64,000 bases of DNA, taken from Miscanthus floridulus. Taxonomy: Eukaryota; Streptophyta; Magnoliopsida; Poales; Poaceae. Location of the stretch: NCBI RefSeq assembly GCF_019320115.1, contig NC_089595.1:113605162-113669161 (forward strand), read 5' to 3'. The translations under genes were made by a program, and so were the position numbers. Of this stretch, positions 23,325 to 35,957 are shown piece by piece (position 1 is the stretch's first letter; each line of letters begins with the position of its first letter). Below the pieces are notes generated by a model. It was not told the origin of the DNA and did not search any database. It was given only the letters and a program-made list of their open reading frames with translations.

Positions 23325-23592
23325 TAGTTACAAGATCTTTGTTCTTCTATACTCCTAACATTTTGTTCGCAATTTAATAAGAATACAATGCTAGATAATT
23401 ATTACTGTTATTCTATGTCTCTTTTTCTTTTCTTTTTTTTGGGAAGACTCGGATTTTTTTTTAGAAGATCCAGAATTCATACCCAGAGTTAATTATTAGT
23501 CTGTCTCGATGGACATGAACTTTACTTTTTGGACACCATCCTACTATGCATTTGGATGAAAGCCCAACTTGTTATGGTTTGGGGGGGGGATT

Positions 23593-23804
23593 AGGTGGAG
23601 ACAGTCCCTAAGGAGCAACCGTGGACATCCACCATAAAATTGTGACACGTGTTCATCCAACAAATGATACTGTTGCTTAAACTTAGGAGGAATAATTGAA
23701 AAGAAAAATTGTATTTCACAAATGTGTCATATGCATGCACATGGACACATGTCGCAAATCTACGGTGGGGAATCCATGGTTGCTCCATGGGACTGTCCCC
23801 CACT
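23593..23804. mobile_element. MITE with terminal inverted repeats of about 38 bp
   Basis: The left arm reads GTGGAGACAGTCCC...GGAGCAACCGTGGA. The right arm, reverse-complemented, reads GTGGGGGACAGTCCC...GGAGCAACCATGGA, matching over about 38 bp with few differences. The core is AT-rich and non-coding. The superfamily is not assigned because the target duplication is obscured by a G-run at the left edge. Confidence 0.65.
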
Positions 23805-24599
23805 CAAATTTTTTCCTAGCTTTCTATGACCCAAACGTCTAGGATGATTTCAAGTCATTTTAAGTGTTTAAAATCAGCTTATTTTCATGTACTTATACAT
23901 TCAAAGAATAAGTTATTCATGCTTTTTAGAAAGATTGTTAAACAGGGATGCTATATCTCACTCAGACTTTTCCCCTCCTCTTGATTGTTGCATCAACCTT
24001 GCACCTAATAAAATTTCGAGCGCTACTACTTGACTTTTCCTTTTCCTACCATAATCCCTCCCTCATCTTCCCTCCCGTTACTCTAGTGAGACACCATTCC
24101 TCTCCTCTGTTGCAAGCTCTGACGAGCTCACAAGGCTATGAGGTCATCACATTGTCTTGAATTTAGCATCATTCTCATTTCTGGTTTGATCTACCACAAC
24201 CATCCCAACTTGAGTCCTGCTCCTTTTGGTTCAATTTAGAACATACAATATTTTTAAATCCTTCCAATCAAAATTTTCCAGATTTGTCCATTAAGCTGGG
24301 AAAAATTCCATTGACAGTGAATGATGGATGTTGCTAGATTCACCATGAAAAGTGGTTTCATAAATAGTTGTTTTTCGTTGAGATACCATATTGCCATAGA
24401 CATTATTGATCAAAGCATCACCTGGTAGATTGTGTCCATTATTGAGTTTCGATCGATAAGTGTGTAAGGACCGTGACGTCTAAGATTGGGATAAATTAGG
24501 CAGCATAAAATCTACTTTTAAACTATGACCTCTTTTTCTAACATTAGCAAAACATATACAATTAAGTAAACTATCTAAATGTGCAACTATAATTTTACT
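23805..24599. other. Intergenic stretch, nothing recognised
   Basis: No ORF with family features, RNA gene or transposon terminus was seen on either strand. Confidence 0.4.
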
Positions 24600-24853
24600 A
24601 GGCATGTTGCTCTCTCTATCGCAAAAGAGTTATGCAACCTAGGTGTTAATCCTATCAACTAGCCTATCAACTATGCTAGGAAAGGTAAAGCACACAACCA
24701 AGATTGCAATATAAATGCGAAAGCTAAAAATGAGGTAGAGATGCAAACTTCCGTTGAAGACTCTGGTATTTTTACCGAGGTACCGAGAAGCGCTCAAGCT
24801 TCCACCAAACCTCGTTGGAGCCCCTCGCAAGAAATCCCTCACAAGGATCAAGC
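24600..24853. repeat. Host repeat, left part (split by a hAT insertion)
   Basis: This sequence continues smoothly at 26058 once the hAT element and one copy of GATCAAGC are removed. It has no coding capacity. Its style (short GC-mixed non-coding sequence with many small inverted words) resembles LTR or leader sequence of a grass retrotransposon, but I cannot name the family. Confidence 0.4.
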
Positions 24854-26057
24854 CATAGTTTTTACGGCGACGTGGCGAGGCGCGGCGACCCACCACCTTC
24901 ACACCTTTACAACGTCTATGACGCGTGGCGTGGCGACACCATACACACATCGACGTGGCAAATACATACATTATAGTCTAGGATATTAGGAAATTATATT
25001 GACGAATGGCAATGCAAATGTAGCTTAAAAGGTATAGTCTACAATATTAGCAAATCAAAATAGCAATGTAAATGTAGCACAAAAGACATAGAACTCTCTC
25101 ATCTCTCAAACTTCCAAATCTCTCATCTCTCAAAAGTCGTCCAATGCATCTTGCATCTCTCGTGCAATAGTTGTTGTGGTTTTGACATATTTCTGAACAT
25201 CTCCATAACCACCCACAAGATGCTTCTTGAGCCTTCTAATTCCTCCAGTTATTCTTCTATCACATAAGCAACACTGCACAACATCTCTATTGTCAATGGT
25301 TGGCCAAAATCCATATTTCCACCCAGGATCATTTGACTTTGCCGGCTTCCGCTTTGGATTAGTCTTTGGATCAATATTTGATGCGACGTCCGAGGCCTCC
25401 GCGCTTCCAGTCCCTTGAGTAGCCATGTTCTGTACTTCTATCCAAAAAAAAGAAGGGTGTTGAGGTGTTGAAGATTGAAGAACAGAGGCACAGAGAGAAC
25501 AGAGGAGCAGAGGCAGTGAGGCACTTCAACTCACCACTTCACGTCTTCACTCTGGCTCGGATCAAAGAGGCACAGAGGCACAGAGAGAACAGAGGAACAG
25601 GCGGCGGCGGCTTGGGCTTAGATTGGAGGCGGCTCTAGGTGGGGGAATAGAGGAACAGAGGCCGGCGGATCCGGAGGGCGGGGGAGGCCGATGGACGGCG
25701 GCCGACGGAGGGCAGGCGAGGCCGACTCCAGGCGGCGGCTCGGGCCGGCGGAGGGCGGGCGAGGAGATACGGGGCGGGGAGATGCGGGGCGGGCGAGGAG
25801 ATGTGGGGCGTTTCCAGGCGCGCGGGGGGGGGGGGGGGTCCTCTATTTGCACCCGGGCCCAGCTGTACCCTAGACTCGGCGTGTATGGCGCCCGCCACAG
25901 CACACTACGGCGCCACAGGACGCCATATCGACGCCACGGGGATGCCACGACGCTATGGCGGACGCCATACACGCCGTAGCCGTGGTGTCGCCGTGGCGAG
26001 AGTCACAAAACCGCCACGGCGATATGGCGACGATATGGCGATGCCACAATAACTATG
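24854..26057 (-). mobile_element. Non-autonomous hAT element, complete with 8-bp target duplication
   Basis: Perfect 8-bp direct repeats GATCAAGC (24846-24853 and 26058-26065) flank ends that are inverted copies: CATAGTTTTTACGGC on the left, and CATAGTTATTGTGGC on the right after reverse-complementing. An 8-bp duplication and short inverted ends are diagnostic of the hAT superfamily. Subterminal regions are crowded with GCCACGG/CCGTGGC and GCCATA/TATGGC words, the usual hAT transposase-binding style. A GC-rich leader (25600-25870, with a G-run near 25829-25842) precedes a minus-strand BED-finger ORF. No dimerisation or RNase-H-like catalytic part is present, so mobility would require transposase from elsewhere. 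Confidence 0.93.
25130..25426 (-). CDS. BED-type zinc finger protein, N-terminal fragment of a hAT transposase
   Basis: The ORF has 98 residues, from an ATG at 25424-25426 to TGA at 25130-25132. After a polar N-terminus with NPKRKPAK (a likely nuclear signal) comes a BED zinc finger: DPGWKYGFW, then VQCCLCDRRITGG and IRRLKKHLVGG (the CX2C pair and downstream H are visible). A short tail, TIAREMQDALDDF, follows and the frame stops. BED fingers are the DNA-binding part of hAT transposases; the catalytic domain is absent. The frame is uninterrupted although the element is non-autonomous. Possibilities are a truncated transposase remnant, or a DNA-binding competitor of the full transposase (inference). 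Expression is unknown. Confidence 0.7.
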   Translation of the reverse strand: MATQGTGSAEASDVASNIDPKTNPKRKPAKSNDPGWKYGFWPTIDNRDVVQCCLCDRRITGGIRRLKKHLVGGYGDVQKYVKTTTTIAREMQDALDDF

Positions 26058-26470
26058 GATCAAGCTCCCGGTTGGGTAACTCCGTGGATAGCCTCAGACC
26101 TTTCCCACGCGTAAGTGGGTCTCCGATGAGCCTTCTGGCAAGCATGTCCCGGACCGCTCCATAATGTCTTTACTATCAAGCTTTGAGCCGAAACATCACG
26201 GGCCTTGTTCCCTTCGGTATATGGTGGCGGCCACACCATAAATACGGTTGGTGTGGTCTCGCAAGACTACAAGCCCCACCGAGTAGAAATGTGGTGCGCA
26301 CAAGCACCTTTGATCAAGAGATATGCAAACCTCACTAGCAACTAAGCCTAAGCCTAGAGCGAGCGCATATGAGCGTGGTCTAACTAACTTAAGCACTTCG
26401 CAAAGCACATACGCTAATCACCAACACGCCCATCCCGCGCTCCCTTCATGCGCCCACACCTTCACCAGAC
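26058..26470. repeat. Host repeat, right part (split by a hAT insertion)
   Basis: This is the continuation of 24600-24853 beyond the second GATCAAGC copy. The sequence is moderately GC-rich and non-coding with no recognised termini, and looks like dispersed retrotransposon-derived sequence. Confidence 0.4.
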
Positions 26471-26639
26471 GCAAGTCAGAAAAAAGCAAAATATTTATTT
26501 AGAATTACTATAACTTCTGAGCGGTGTATCCATTTTCAATTTCGTCTGCACCGGTGTGTTCTAGTGACGAGGCGAGCAAAACTAGACCCCACTTGCATAT
26601 GTTTTGAAGAATTTTATTCTAGTAGCAATTTATGTGTAT

Positions 26640-27380
26640 TAACTTATAACATATAACTTATACATTATGCCAAAACTTAAAAACACAAAAGTTAACACAA
26701 CTTATGTACAAAAGTTATTAAACACAAGGACCGAATTAACTTATAGCTTATACCAAAACTTGAAAACGCAAAAGGGATGAATTAACTTATAACTTATACC
26801 AAAACTTGAAAACACAAAAGCTATGAAATACAACTTACTCCCTCCATCCTCAAATATAGCGCATTCTGGCCATTTTCAGACAAAATAAGGGAGAGCGCAA
26901 GAGACGCATGTACCCCTCACTTACCTTCCTAATGTATTTAAATCTGATTTTTTCGCATGATTAAAGGGTGAACTCTTAGTCTCCTTATACAAAATATGGC
27001 AAGTACATGAATTACTTTCTTTATACAAAATAATCAAGTATTTTATTTAAGTAAACATTATCTTCTTGTTCCCCGAATATACTATATTTGAAGAGAAATT
27101 TCAAATGCCAAAATGCAAAATATTTCAGGACGGAGGGAGTATGCACAAAATGTTATGTTGTCCAAGTTGTGCATAAAAGTTATGTATATAAACTTGGAAA
27201 CACAAAAGTTATGAAACATAGCTTATGTATAAATGTTATTAAACACAAAGGAACGAATTCATTTATAACTTATGCAAAGACTTGGAAACACAAAGTTTTG
27301 AAACACAACTCATGCGCAAAATGTTATATTGTTAAAGTTCTGAATATAAATTGTGTATTAATGTTATGTGTATAACTGAG
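26640..27380. repeat. AT-rich region of degenerate repeats (AACTTATA / ACTTGGAAACACAAAAG)
   Basis: Variants of AACTTATAACTTATACC, AAAACTTGAAAACACAAAAG and TATTAAACACAAAGGA recur many times on both sides of a Stowaway element. The flanking halves clearly belong to one array interrupted by that insertion. No coding function is visible. Confidence 0.6.
26838..27139. mobile_element. Stowaway-type MITE, 302 bp
   Basis: The ends are CTCCCTCCATCCTCAAATAT and, reverse-complemented, CTCCCTCCGTCCTGAAATAT. TA target duplications lie at 26836-26837 and 27140-27141. The interior is AT-rich and non-coding. The ends resemble those of the mariner-like elements in this window, whose transposases are candidates to mobilise it. 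Confidence 0.85.
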
Positions 27381-27851
27381 TAACTTTTCAAAAAAAGAAA
27401 GGCTGCGGATTTTTTTTTTCCAAAAATAGAAAGTTGCAGGACTACTCAATGGTTCATTGGATTTGAATCGTGTGAACGCCCACGGGATTGGAATTGGGCT
27501 TATAAACCCACAAATTAAAGTTCGAGGGCAAAATATCAACTAAGATCACCTCCAAATCAGTTAGCGACAGGGCGACGTCCTCTTTTGGAGTCTAACGTTC
27601 ACGGCATCAGCTCTTTCATTCACTAATCACTAACTAAAGCAGAAACCATGTCGAGAAGTCGCTGTAGGGTGTAGCGCCAAACAGCTCTTACTCCTCCAAG
27701 TGACCAAGTGTCACTCACTCACTCACTCGTGTTGCCCTAAGCTAAATAGTTAATTAAGGTGCATGCCCAACTCCTTGATACTACGCCTGCACTGCGCTGC
27801 AAATTCTTGTCAGTACAGCTGGTGATGCCCTGGGCGGCTGGCTCGGGCGCC

Positions 27852-27858
27852 TATATAT
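27852..27858 (+). promoter_or_regulatory. TATA-like box of the GA2ox gene
   Basis: TATATAT sits in GC-rich sequence about 235 bp before the GA2ox start codon, so transcription would begin near 27885 and leave a leader of about 200 bp. CACTCACTCACTCACTC-type repeats lie just upstream (27714-27728). Confidence 0.5.
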
Positions 27859-28090
27859 CGGAGGCCCATCGCCCCACCAAAGATCACCACAAGGGCAGCA
27901 GACGTGCAGCGCCTCCCCTGCCCCTCCCTACTAGTCCCTCGGTCTCGACTAGCATCGCGAGCTGCACTGCTCTGCTTCGCTTACTGCAGCAGCTGACGAG
28001 CCGAGCTGAGCTCAGCCTGCTCCCACGACGTACGCGCTAGCAGACGGCTAACCGGTAGAGTCCAAACGCTCGCTCACCACACCAGCAGCC

Positions 28091-29618
<1,528 letters not shown>

Positions 29619-29631
29619 TGGTATTCAGAGC
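29619..29631 (+). other. Primer-binding site (initiator methionine tRNA type, one extra base)
   Basis: TGGTATTCAGAGC equals the usual Copia site TGGTATCAGAGC with one inserted T, immediately after the LTR. Confidence 0.8.
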
Positions 29632-29654
29632 CCGCTTCCTAGCGGAGTTCGATC

Positions 29655-30640
29655 ATGGTGTCGTCTTCCGCTGTGTCTGTTGTTCCCTCCTTCAGGTTCT
29701 CTCCTGTCAGCGAGAAGCTGGCTCGTGCTAACTACCAAGCGTGGAGTGCGCAAGTCCTCTCCGCCATCAAGGGGGCGCAGCTCTTTAGCTTCATCAAGCC
29801 CACGGCGGTTCCACCGCCGGAGTTCCTTGCTCCCACCAAGGGGGATGACAAGGATGCGCCGCCCAAGCCCAACCCCGACTACAACACTTGGGTGGCAAAG
29901 GACCAGCAGGTCCTCAGTTTCGTTCTGTCCAACTGGGGAAGGAGATCCTTTCCCATGTCTCTTCGGAGAAGACGGCGGCCGCGACATGGGCCGCGATTGA
30001 AGCCATGCACGCGTCCCAGTCAAGGGCGCGCATCATCACCATAAGGATGGCGCTTGCCACTGCCACCAAGGGAACATCTTCGGTGGCGGACTGCTTCACC
30101 AAAATGAAGACCCTGGCGAACGAAATGGCGTCTGCAAAGAAGGTAGCTTGAGGACGAAGAGCTTGTCTCTTACATTCTCACCGGGTTGGATCTAGATTTC
30201 AATCCAGTGGTCTCTGCGGTGACCGCTAGGGTTGAGCCAATCATGGTGGTGGAGCTGTACACTCAGCTCAATAGCTTTGAGCAAAGGATGGAGCTCCATG
30301 GAGGGGGCTTCCACTCATCTGCAAACATGGCTGCCAAGGGCGGCCGTGGAGGAGGAGCAGGCCACAACAACACCCGGGGCCATGGCGGCGGTGGCCGTGG
30401 CAGTTTTGGGCGTGGCATGAAGGGAGGCCACGGCGGTGGCCGTGGCCATGGCGGCGCACCATCAGGCGTCATGTGCCAGCTATGTGGCAAGGAGGGCCAC
30501 ACCGTGATCAAGTGCTTCAAGCGTTTTGATGCTTCCTTCACGGGTCCCCCCTCAGAAGAGCATCTCGTCGGCCACTGCATCCTATGGGGTGGACACCAAT
30601 TGGTACGTCAACTCGGGCGCTACAGATCACATGACCGGTG
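29655..30640 (+). pseudogene. Copia gag remnant
   Basis: The gag begins with an ATG at 29655 and reads RANYQAWSAQVLSAIKGAQL, the typical Retrofit-type UBN2 gag start. A frameshift near 29930 moves it to another frame (SSEKTAAATWAAIEAMHAS), and a further break lies near 30150. A glycine/histidine-rich RGG-like tract (about 30330-30460) precedes a single zinc knuckle CQLCGKEGHTVIKC at about 30474. It then runs through another frame change into the protease region. It would package element RNA in an intact copy; this one is broken. Confidence 0.85.
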
Positions 30641-33216
30641 AGCTACAGAAGCTCACAATCCATGACAAGTATGGAGGCCACGATCAGGTCCACACGATGA
30701 GTGGAACATGTATGGAAATCAATCATGTTGGTTCTAGTATTTTACGTCCCCGCACTAGTAACACTCATCTTAACAACATCCTTGATGTTCCACAAGCCAC
30801 AAAAAGTTTGCTTTCTATCAATTGCCTTGCTCGTGACAATAATGTATTTTTAGAATTTCACCCCGATCATTTTTCTATCAAGGAACAGGGGACGAGCAGG
30901 ACCCTCCTTTGAGGCAGATGTGAAGGAGGCCTTTACCCTCTCAAGTCGGTCAAGAATAAGCAAGCTCTCGGCGCCTTCAAGCTGCCCATTTCCTTGTGGC
31001 ATCATAGATTAGGTCATGCGTCTACTCAACTAGTCCAGCAGGTCCTTAATCGCCATAGGCTTCCCTTTATTAGAGATTTCAATAAAAACATCATTTGTGA
31101 TGCGTGTTAGAAGGGCAAAAGTCATCAGTTGCCCTACCCTAGATCCACTAGTGTATCTACTAGTCCTTTGGATCTTGTTTTCTCTGATGTTTGGGGCCCT
31201 GCTCCTACTTCTGTTGGACGCAATAATTATTATGTGAGTTTCATCGATGATTATAGCAAATTTACATGGATTTATTTTTTGCATCACAAATCAGAAGTTT
31301 TTCAAAAAGTCCTTGATTTCCAAAGCCTTGTTGAACGGCAATTCAATAAAAAAATCTTGACCATGCAAACGGATTGGGGAGGCGAGCATCAATCCCTAAA
31401 TTCGTTCTTCCAGCATATAGGCATTGCACATCATGTTTCTTGTCCCCATGCTCATCAACAAAATGGGTCACCCGAGCGAAAACATAGACATATTGTTGAA
31501 GTCGGCCTCTCCCTTCTTGCGTATGCCTCAATGCCTCTAAAGTTTTGGGATGAAGCTTTTCTAACGGCTGTGTTTTTTATCAACCGCCTCCCATCTAGGG
31601 TCATCTCTAACGAGACTCCCTATGCTCGTCTTCTTAAAACACAGCCTGATTATTCTTTTCTTCACATGTTTGGTTGCGCTTGCTGGCCAAACTTGCGACC
31701 ATATAATGATAGAAAGCTTCAATTCCGTTTCTAAACGTTGTGTTTTTCTCGGTTATAGTAATATGCATAAGGGGTTTAAGTGCCTTGATCCCTCTGAAGG
31801 CTGAGTTTACATTTCTCATGACGTGGTCTTTGATGAGCGTGTCTTTCCATTTGCCCAACTCCATCCTAAAGCTGGTGCTCGGCTTCGTGTACAGCTTTCC
31901 CTCCTTCCTGACATTTTATTGAATCCTATTGCTAGTTTTGGGGATGCAAAATTACTGGACCAATGTGATGTTTCCATGTCTACTAATGGTGTTCAAGATG
32001 CTGGTACTGTTGTAGTTCAAACAGGTGAAAAAGATGGCAATTCTAGGTCTCAAAATCTGGGAAACAATGGAGATGATCGGCATTTTATGTGCATCCCTGG
32101 AGAAGACAGCGCTGGCACGGAGCACGAGTCAGATCCGCCTGTTGCTATGTCAGGTCACCCGATCATATCTCCTCCGGGATCGGAGCCCAGGTCCTCCGTG
32201 ATGGCTCCGCGTTCGACAGCTCCTGCCGGCGGATCTTCTGTGGCGTCCCCAGCTTCTTCGCCAACTACGTCGCCCACATCTCAGACACAACTGGATCCAG
32301 TCGAGGGGGGCGCTGGTCCCACGACTAGCCTCTATGGCGCCTAGATCCGGAGAACTTCCTGCGGCATCGTCAGCATCAGCAGTGCCACTTCGCCCTACTA
32401 CACGACTTCAGCACGGTATTCATAAACCAAAAATTTATACTGATGGCACGGTGCATTGGGGATGCTTGGTTCTACTGTTATAGAGGAGCCTCGAATTGTG
32501 GACGAGGCGTTCAAGGATAAACGGTGGGTGACGGCTATGGATAGTGAGTATACGGCCTTGATGAAGAACAAGACTTGGCATCTTGTCCCCTATCCGAAAG
32601 GCAAGAATATCATTGATTGCAAATGGGTTTATAAAGTCAAGAAGAAGGCAGATCGTACTGTTGATAGATATAAAGCTCGTCTTGTCTCCGAGGGATTTAA
32701 ACAAAGGTATGGCATTGATTATGAGAATACCTTCAGTCCTATGGTGAAGGCAGCAACAATTCGGCTTGTACTTTCTATTGATGTCTACAATGGCTGGTCT
32801 CTAAGGCAACTGGACGTGCAAAATGCTTTCCTTCATGGATTTTTAGAAGAAGAGGTATACATGTGTCAACCGCCTGGATATGCCAACAGATCTCGGTCCA
32901 ATTTTGTATGCAATCTTGACAAGGCGCTCTATGGTCTCAAACAAGCGCCTAGTGCATGTAATGCTCGGTTATGTCATAAGCTTGAAGCTCTAGGCTTTGT
33001 TCCATCTAAAGTTGATACCTCACTCTTCTATTATAATCGAGGGAAGCACAGAATGTTTGTCTTGGTGTATGTTGATGTCATTATTGTAGCAAGCTCGTCA
33101 ATGGAGGCAACTAGAGCTTTTCTCAAGGATCTTGAAAAGGATTTTGCATTAAAGGATCTTGGTGATCTGCATTATTTTCTTAGAATTGAGGTCAAAAAGT
33201 GTGCCAATGGACTTGT
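30590..33216 (+). pseudogene. Copia pol remnant with mutated RT active site
   Basis: The protease motif NSGATDHMTG is at about 30610. The integrase zinc region is at about 30990-31110 with a stop at its CDAC end. The DDE core shows FSDVWGP (about 31176), TDWGGEH (about 31370) and SPERKHRH (about 31470). The frame then breaks near 31734. Reverse transcriptase (about 32480-33200) begins [17 protein letters not shown] and contains [11 protein letters not shown] and [10 protein letters not shown], but the catalytic YVDD box reads YVDV at about 33068, losing one metal-binding aspartate. RNase H is absent. It is inactive for reverse transcription on several grounds. Confidence 0.88.
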
Positions 33217-33367
33217 GTTGTCCCAAACAATGGACTTCCATTGTCCCAAACAATGGAAGTGTGCCAATGGAATTGAGGTCAAAAAGTGTGCCAATAGAAC
33301 TGAGGCTAGGCTAGCTGCTGCCCTGGTGGTGGCCTGGTCCATGCACCATGCATCCTCGTCAAAATTT

Positions 33368-34115
33368 TAGATAAAAACGGTCGGAAACAGTCGGACTCTC
33401 AACCGTTTTCTACTTTTACATTTGAATACGAAAACGAAAGCGATAAAGCTAGACACGAAAACGAACACGAACTTACAAAATATCGAGAATTTCGAAAACA
33501 AACTAATTCGAGCGGAATTATGTCGAATACGGTCGGTATACGAAAAATCAATACGGAATATTGACCCGTTGGACCAAGTGCATAACAATTAACAAGTGAA
33601 TCATAATTAAAAAGTTCTACAACTTTATTAAAAAGTATCTCCATTCGACACTATATAAGGAAGATATGATTTTTTCTAAGCAACAAGCGCTTGTACGCAA
33701 TTTAATATAGTGTGGAAACTTTGTTTAAAATTTTTAAACATCTTAAGGACGTCAAATGAAAAAACTGAAAACTAAAAAGTTGTAGATCTTGTCGAGAGCT
33801 ACAATTTTCATATAAAAATCATCTTCATCCGAGATCGTATAAAAAAGATACAATTTTTCTAAGGTTAGACTTCTAGCGGGCCAAATTTGGTTTAAACCGA
33901 ATTTCGAATTCGGGATATTCCGAATTAAAAGAAGAAAAATAGTAAAGTAGAAAACGCTCGGAAAAATGTCTAAACCGTTTTCGCTCCGATTTCAAATTTG
34001 GTGTTCCGAATTTTGAACCGAATTCGAATTTGTCCGAAAATATGAATTCGATGGGATTAAACATAGAAAACGATGCGGTTCGGTACAGGATATTTCCGTA
34101 CCGTTTTCATCCCTA
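33368..34115. mobile_element. Degenerate hAT-like non-autonomous element
   Basis: The right end reads CCGTACCGTTTTCATCCCTA, the reverse complement of a TAGGGATGAAAACGG terminus common in grass hAT elements. The left end TAGATAAAAACGGTCGGAAA is a decayed version of the same. The interior repeats CGAAAACGAA- and GAATTCGAA-like words and is non-coding. No 8-bp duplication survives. Confidence 0.55.
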
Positions 34116-34430
34116 ATCCTATCCCATCGAATGTTTAAACACATGTTTAGAGTACTAAATATAAATTAAAAAATAACTAATTATATAGATTACGACCACG
34201 AATCTTTTAAACCTAATTAGTTCATGATTTGATAACAAAGTGCTATAGTACACACATGCACTAGTGATGAATTAATTAGACTTAATAAATTCGTCTCGTG
34301 GTTTCCTGGTGGATTCTATAATTTATTTTTTTTATTAGTATCCTAGTGCTCTATGCGACATCTTGTATAACGTCTAACGTAACACCCTAAAACTTTACGT
34401 CCGGATAAACAAGGCCTAACTGAAATGTAA
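34116..34430. mobile_element. Common grass MITE (AATTAGACTTAATAAATTCGTC type)
   Basis: Internal words CGAATCTTTTAAACCTAATTAG and TTAATAAATTCGTCTCG, with an end resembling GGATAAACAAGGCC, are familiar from an abundant grass MITE family. The left terminus is blurred by the adjacent hAT relic. Non-coding. Confidence 0.5.
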
Positions 34431-35278
34431 CAGTAACCCGGTGTCTTGGCCGGCCCAGGACCAGAGGAAGCCTGCTGCTTCTCGCTGCAGGCTGGCTCTC
34501 CTCTCTGCGCCGCGCCTAAGCCTGACCGCTGCCTGCCTGTACATGGCCGTCCTGGCGCCGTAGCAGCGACTCCTCCTCCTCCCCTCCTGCTGCTGCTTGA
34601 GGCACCGTACGTGTCTGTACATGAGCAAGCAGGCTGTGTGGATGATGTAGCTGCATCTGTGACGGCGACCGGAACTGTGAAGCCTTTGTAAAGGGGAGCA
34701 GCACTAGTGGATTAGCAGTTTCACGTGCACTTGCCGTCCCGACTCCTATCTCTGTCTCTGTTTTTTCTCTAAGGGCCTTTTTCCGATCTCTCTCTGTGTT
34801 TTTTTCTCTAAGGGCCTTTTTCATTTGAAAGTGATCTCTGTTTGTGTATACTACCATGTTCTTATACCGCTGGAACGAGCTGTCTGGACCACCTCACCTA
34901 GTACTTGCCTTTGGACCTGATCTGCCCTAGCTGCACCCCTATCATACTAGCGGCCAATTCAGATAAGCCATTCCTCTTTGGATTAGAGGGTGTACTGGAG
35001 TGTGTATGAGGGACAATCCCCTCCAATCGAGATGGAAAACGTGTGTGTGTCGGAATTTCAAATGACTCCTAACCTAATTAACTTTGCCAGTGCGTTCGAG
35101 CGTTCCCTATCCCTACAGCTTGCCCAACCAGAGATTATGAACGCTCCACAATTTGCAATCATCTTGAACCCAAATGCTATCATGGTACTACGAGGTCCAA
35201 GATCTCCCATTGAGGGCGTCCGCAGGGGTATTTGGCGATTTCGCCAGCTGATCTGGCATCAAAAAAGAATAAAAAACA
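34431..35278. other. Low-copy-looking stretch without a recognisable gene
   Basis: A GC-rich segment (34440-34700) resembles genic 3' UTR or exon sequence, but no frame gives a known protein. A short 35-bp duplication (CTCTAAGGGCCTTTTTC) lies at 34768-34824. The frame from 34990 to 35334 has no recognised domain. This segment may be the displaced 3' flank of GA2ox (inference). Confidence 0.35.
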
Positions 35279-35432
35279 AAGGCCTCGTTCAGCTTACTCA
35301 GAAACCGATTTGTTCGGTTTGTTTTTTCAGCTAAAGCAGTATTTTTCTCTCACAACAATTTAGTCAGAACAGTATTTTTTTAGCAAGTTTCAGCAAACCA
35401 AATGAGAAAAAAAAGCTAAACGCATTGATGAA
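35279..35432 (+). mobile_element. MITE of the GGCCTCGTTC...CTCTCACAACAATTTAG type
   Basis: It starts GGCCTCGTTCAGCTTACTCAG and contains GCAGTATTTTTCTCTCACAAC, a pattern of a very common grass MITE. The right end is diverged (AAACGCATTGATGAAC instead of the mirror of the left end). Fragments of what looks like the same family occur at 52898-52970 and 53447-53530. Confidence 0.55.
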
Positions 35433-35559
35433 CAGGTGAGTCAGTCCGAGAGAGACCGTAGATGCTTTGGGAAGCGTGCGAGGCCAGTGACGATACACTC
35501 GCAGGCTGGTGGCGACGTTGCTGGACCGTTGAAGGCGCCCTAAGAGCAGTTCAGACAGG

Positions 35560-35700
35560 GTGACAAGGATAGTTTCATAGAGTTAAATGAGGTTGTCACG
35601 CCGCCAAAGAAGTGACGTGGCAAGATATTTAATAAGGAGATAGATGAAAAAAAAGAAAGAAACAGCTTGTTAACATAGAAACTAAGTTGACACAACCGAT
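35560..35700. mobile_element. Possible MITE remnant (GATAGTTTC ... GAAACTAAGTTG)
   Basis: ATAGTTTCATAG on the left and AGAAACTAAG on the right form weak inverted ends around ATATTTAATAAGGAG. This arrangement recalls a common grass MITE, but no duplication or clear terminus was found. Confidence 0.3.
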
Positions 35701-35813
35701 TTTTTTTTATTTTAAACATTTTTTATAAATTAATTTTAAATCTAACATTGTTTATTTTTTTTTTCAAAACTAACACTTTTGGTCACACCTATTGCCATGG
35801 CGCGACGACCTGT

Positions 35814-35957
35814 GCCGCGCCATGCATGGTGGCGCGGCGAGAGGGGTGACATGACGACGACCGGGGCGCTGACCGGTGACGTGGCAGGGTCTGCCGCGCC
35901 ACCGATCTTGGCGCGGCAGTGACGCGCCATAGCCCACGGCGCGGCAGCACCAGATAA
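35814..35957. repeat. Cluster of inverted repeats with 7-nt spacers (TGCCGCGCCA type)
   Basis: Perfect inverted repeats GCCGCGCCA-N7-TGGCGCGGC (35814-35822/35830-35838) and TGCCGCGCCA-N7-TGGCGCGGCA (35892-35901/35909-35918) are followed by an imperfect third pair with the same spacing (about 35920-35946). The layout equals that at 15190-15403, with a different outer arm. A TATA-like ATAAATAA follows at about 35953, so this may be the promoter-side end of the PMD2 unit. Confidence 0.8.

Noticed and set aside
25562..25979. Proline/arginine-rich ORFs in the first hAT element
   Set aside because: Low-complexity GC-rich leader sequence; the frames overlap each other and hold no domain.
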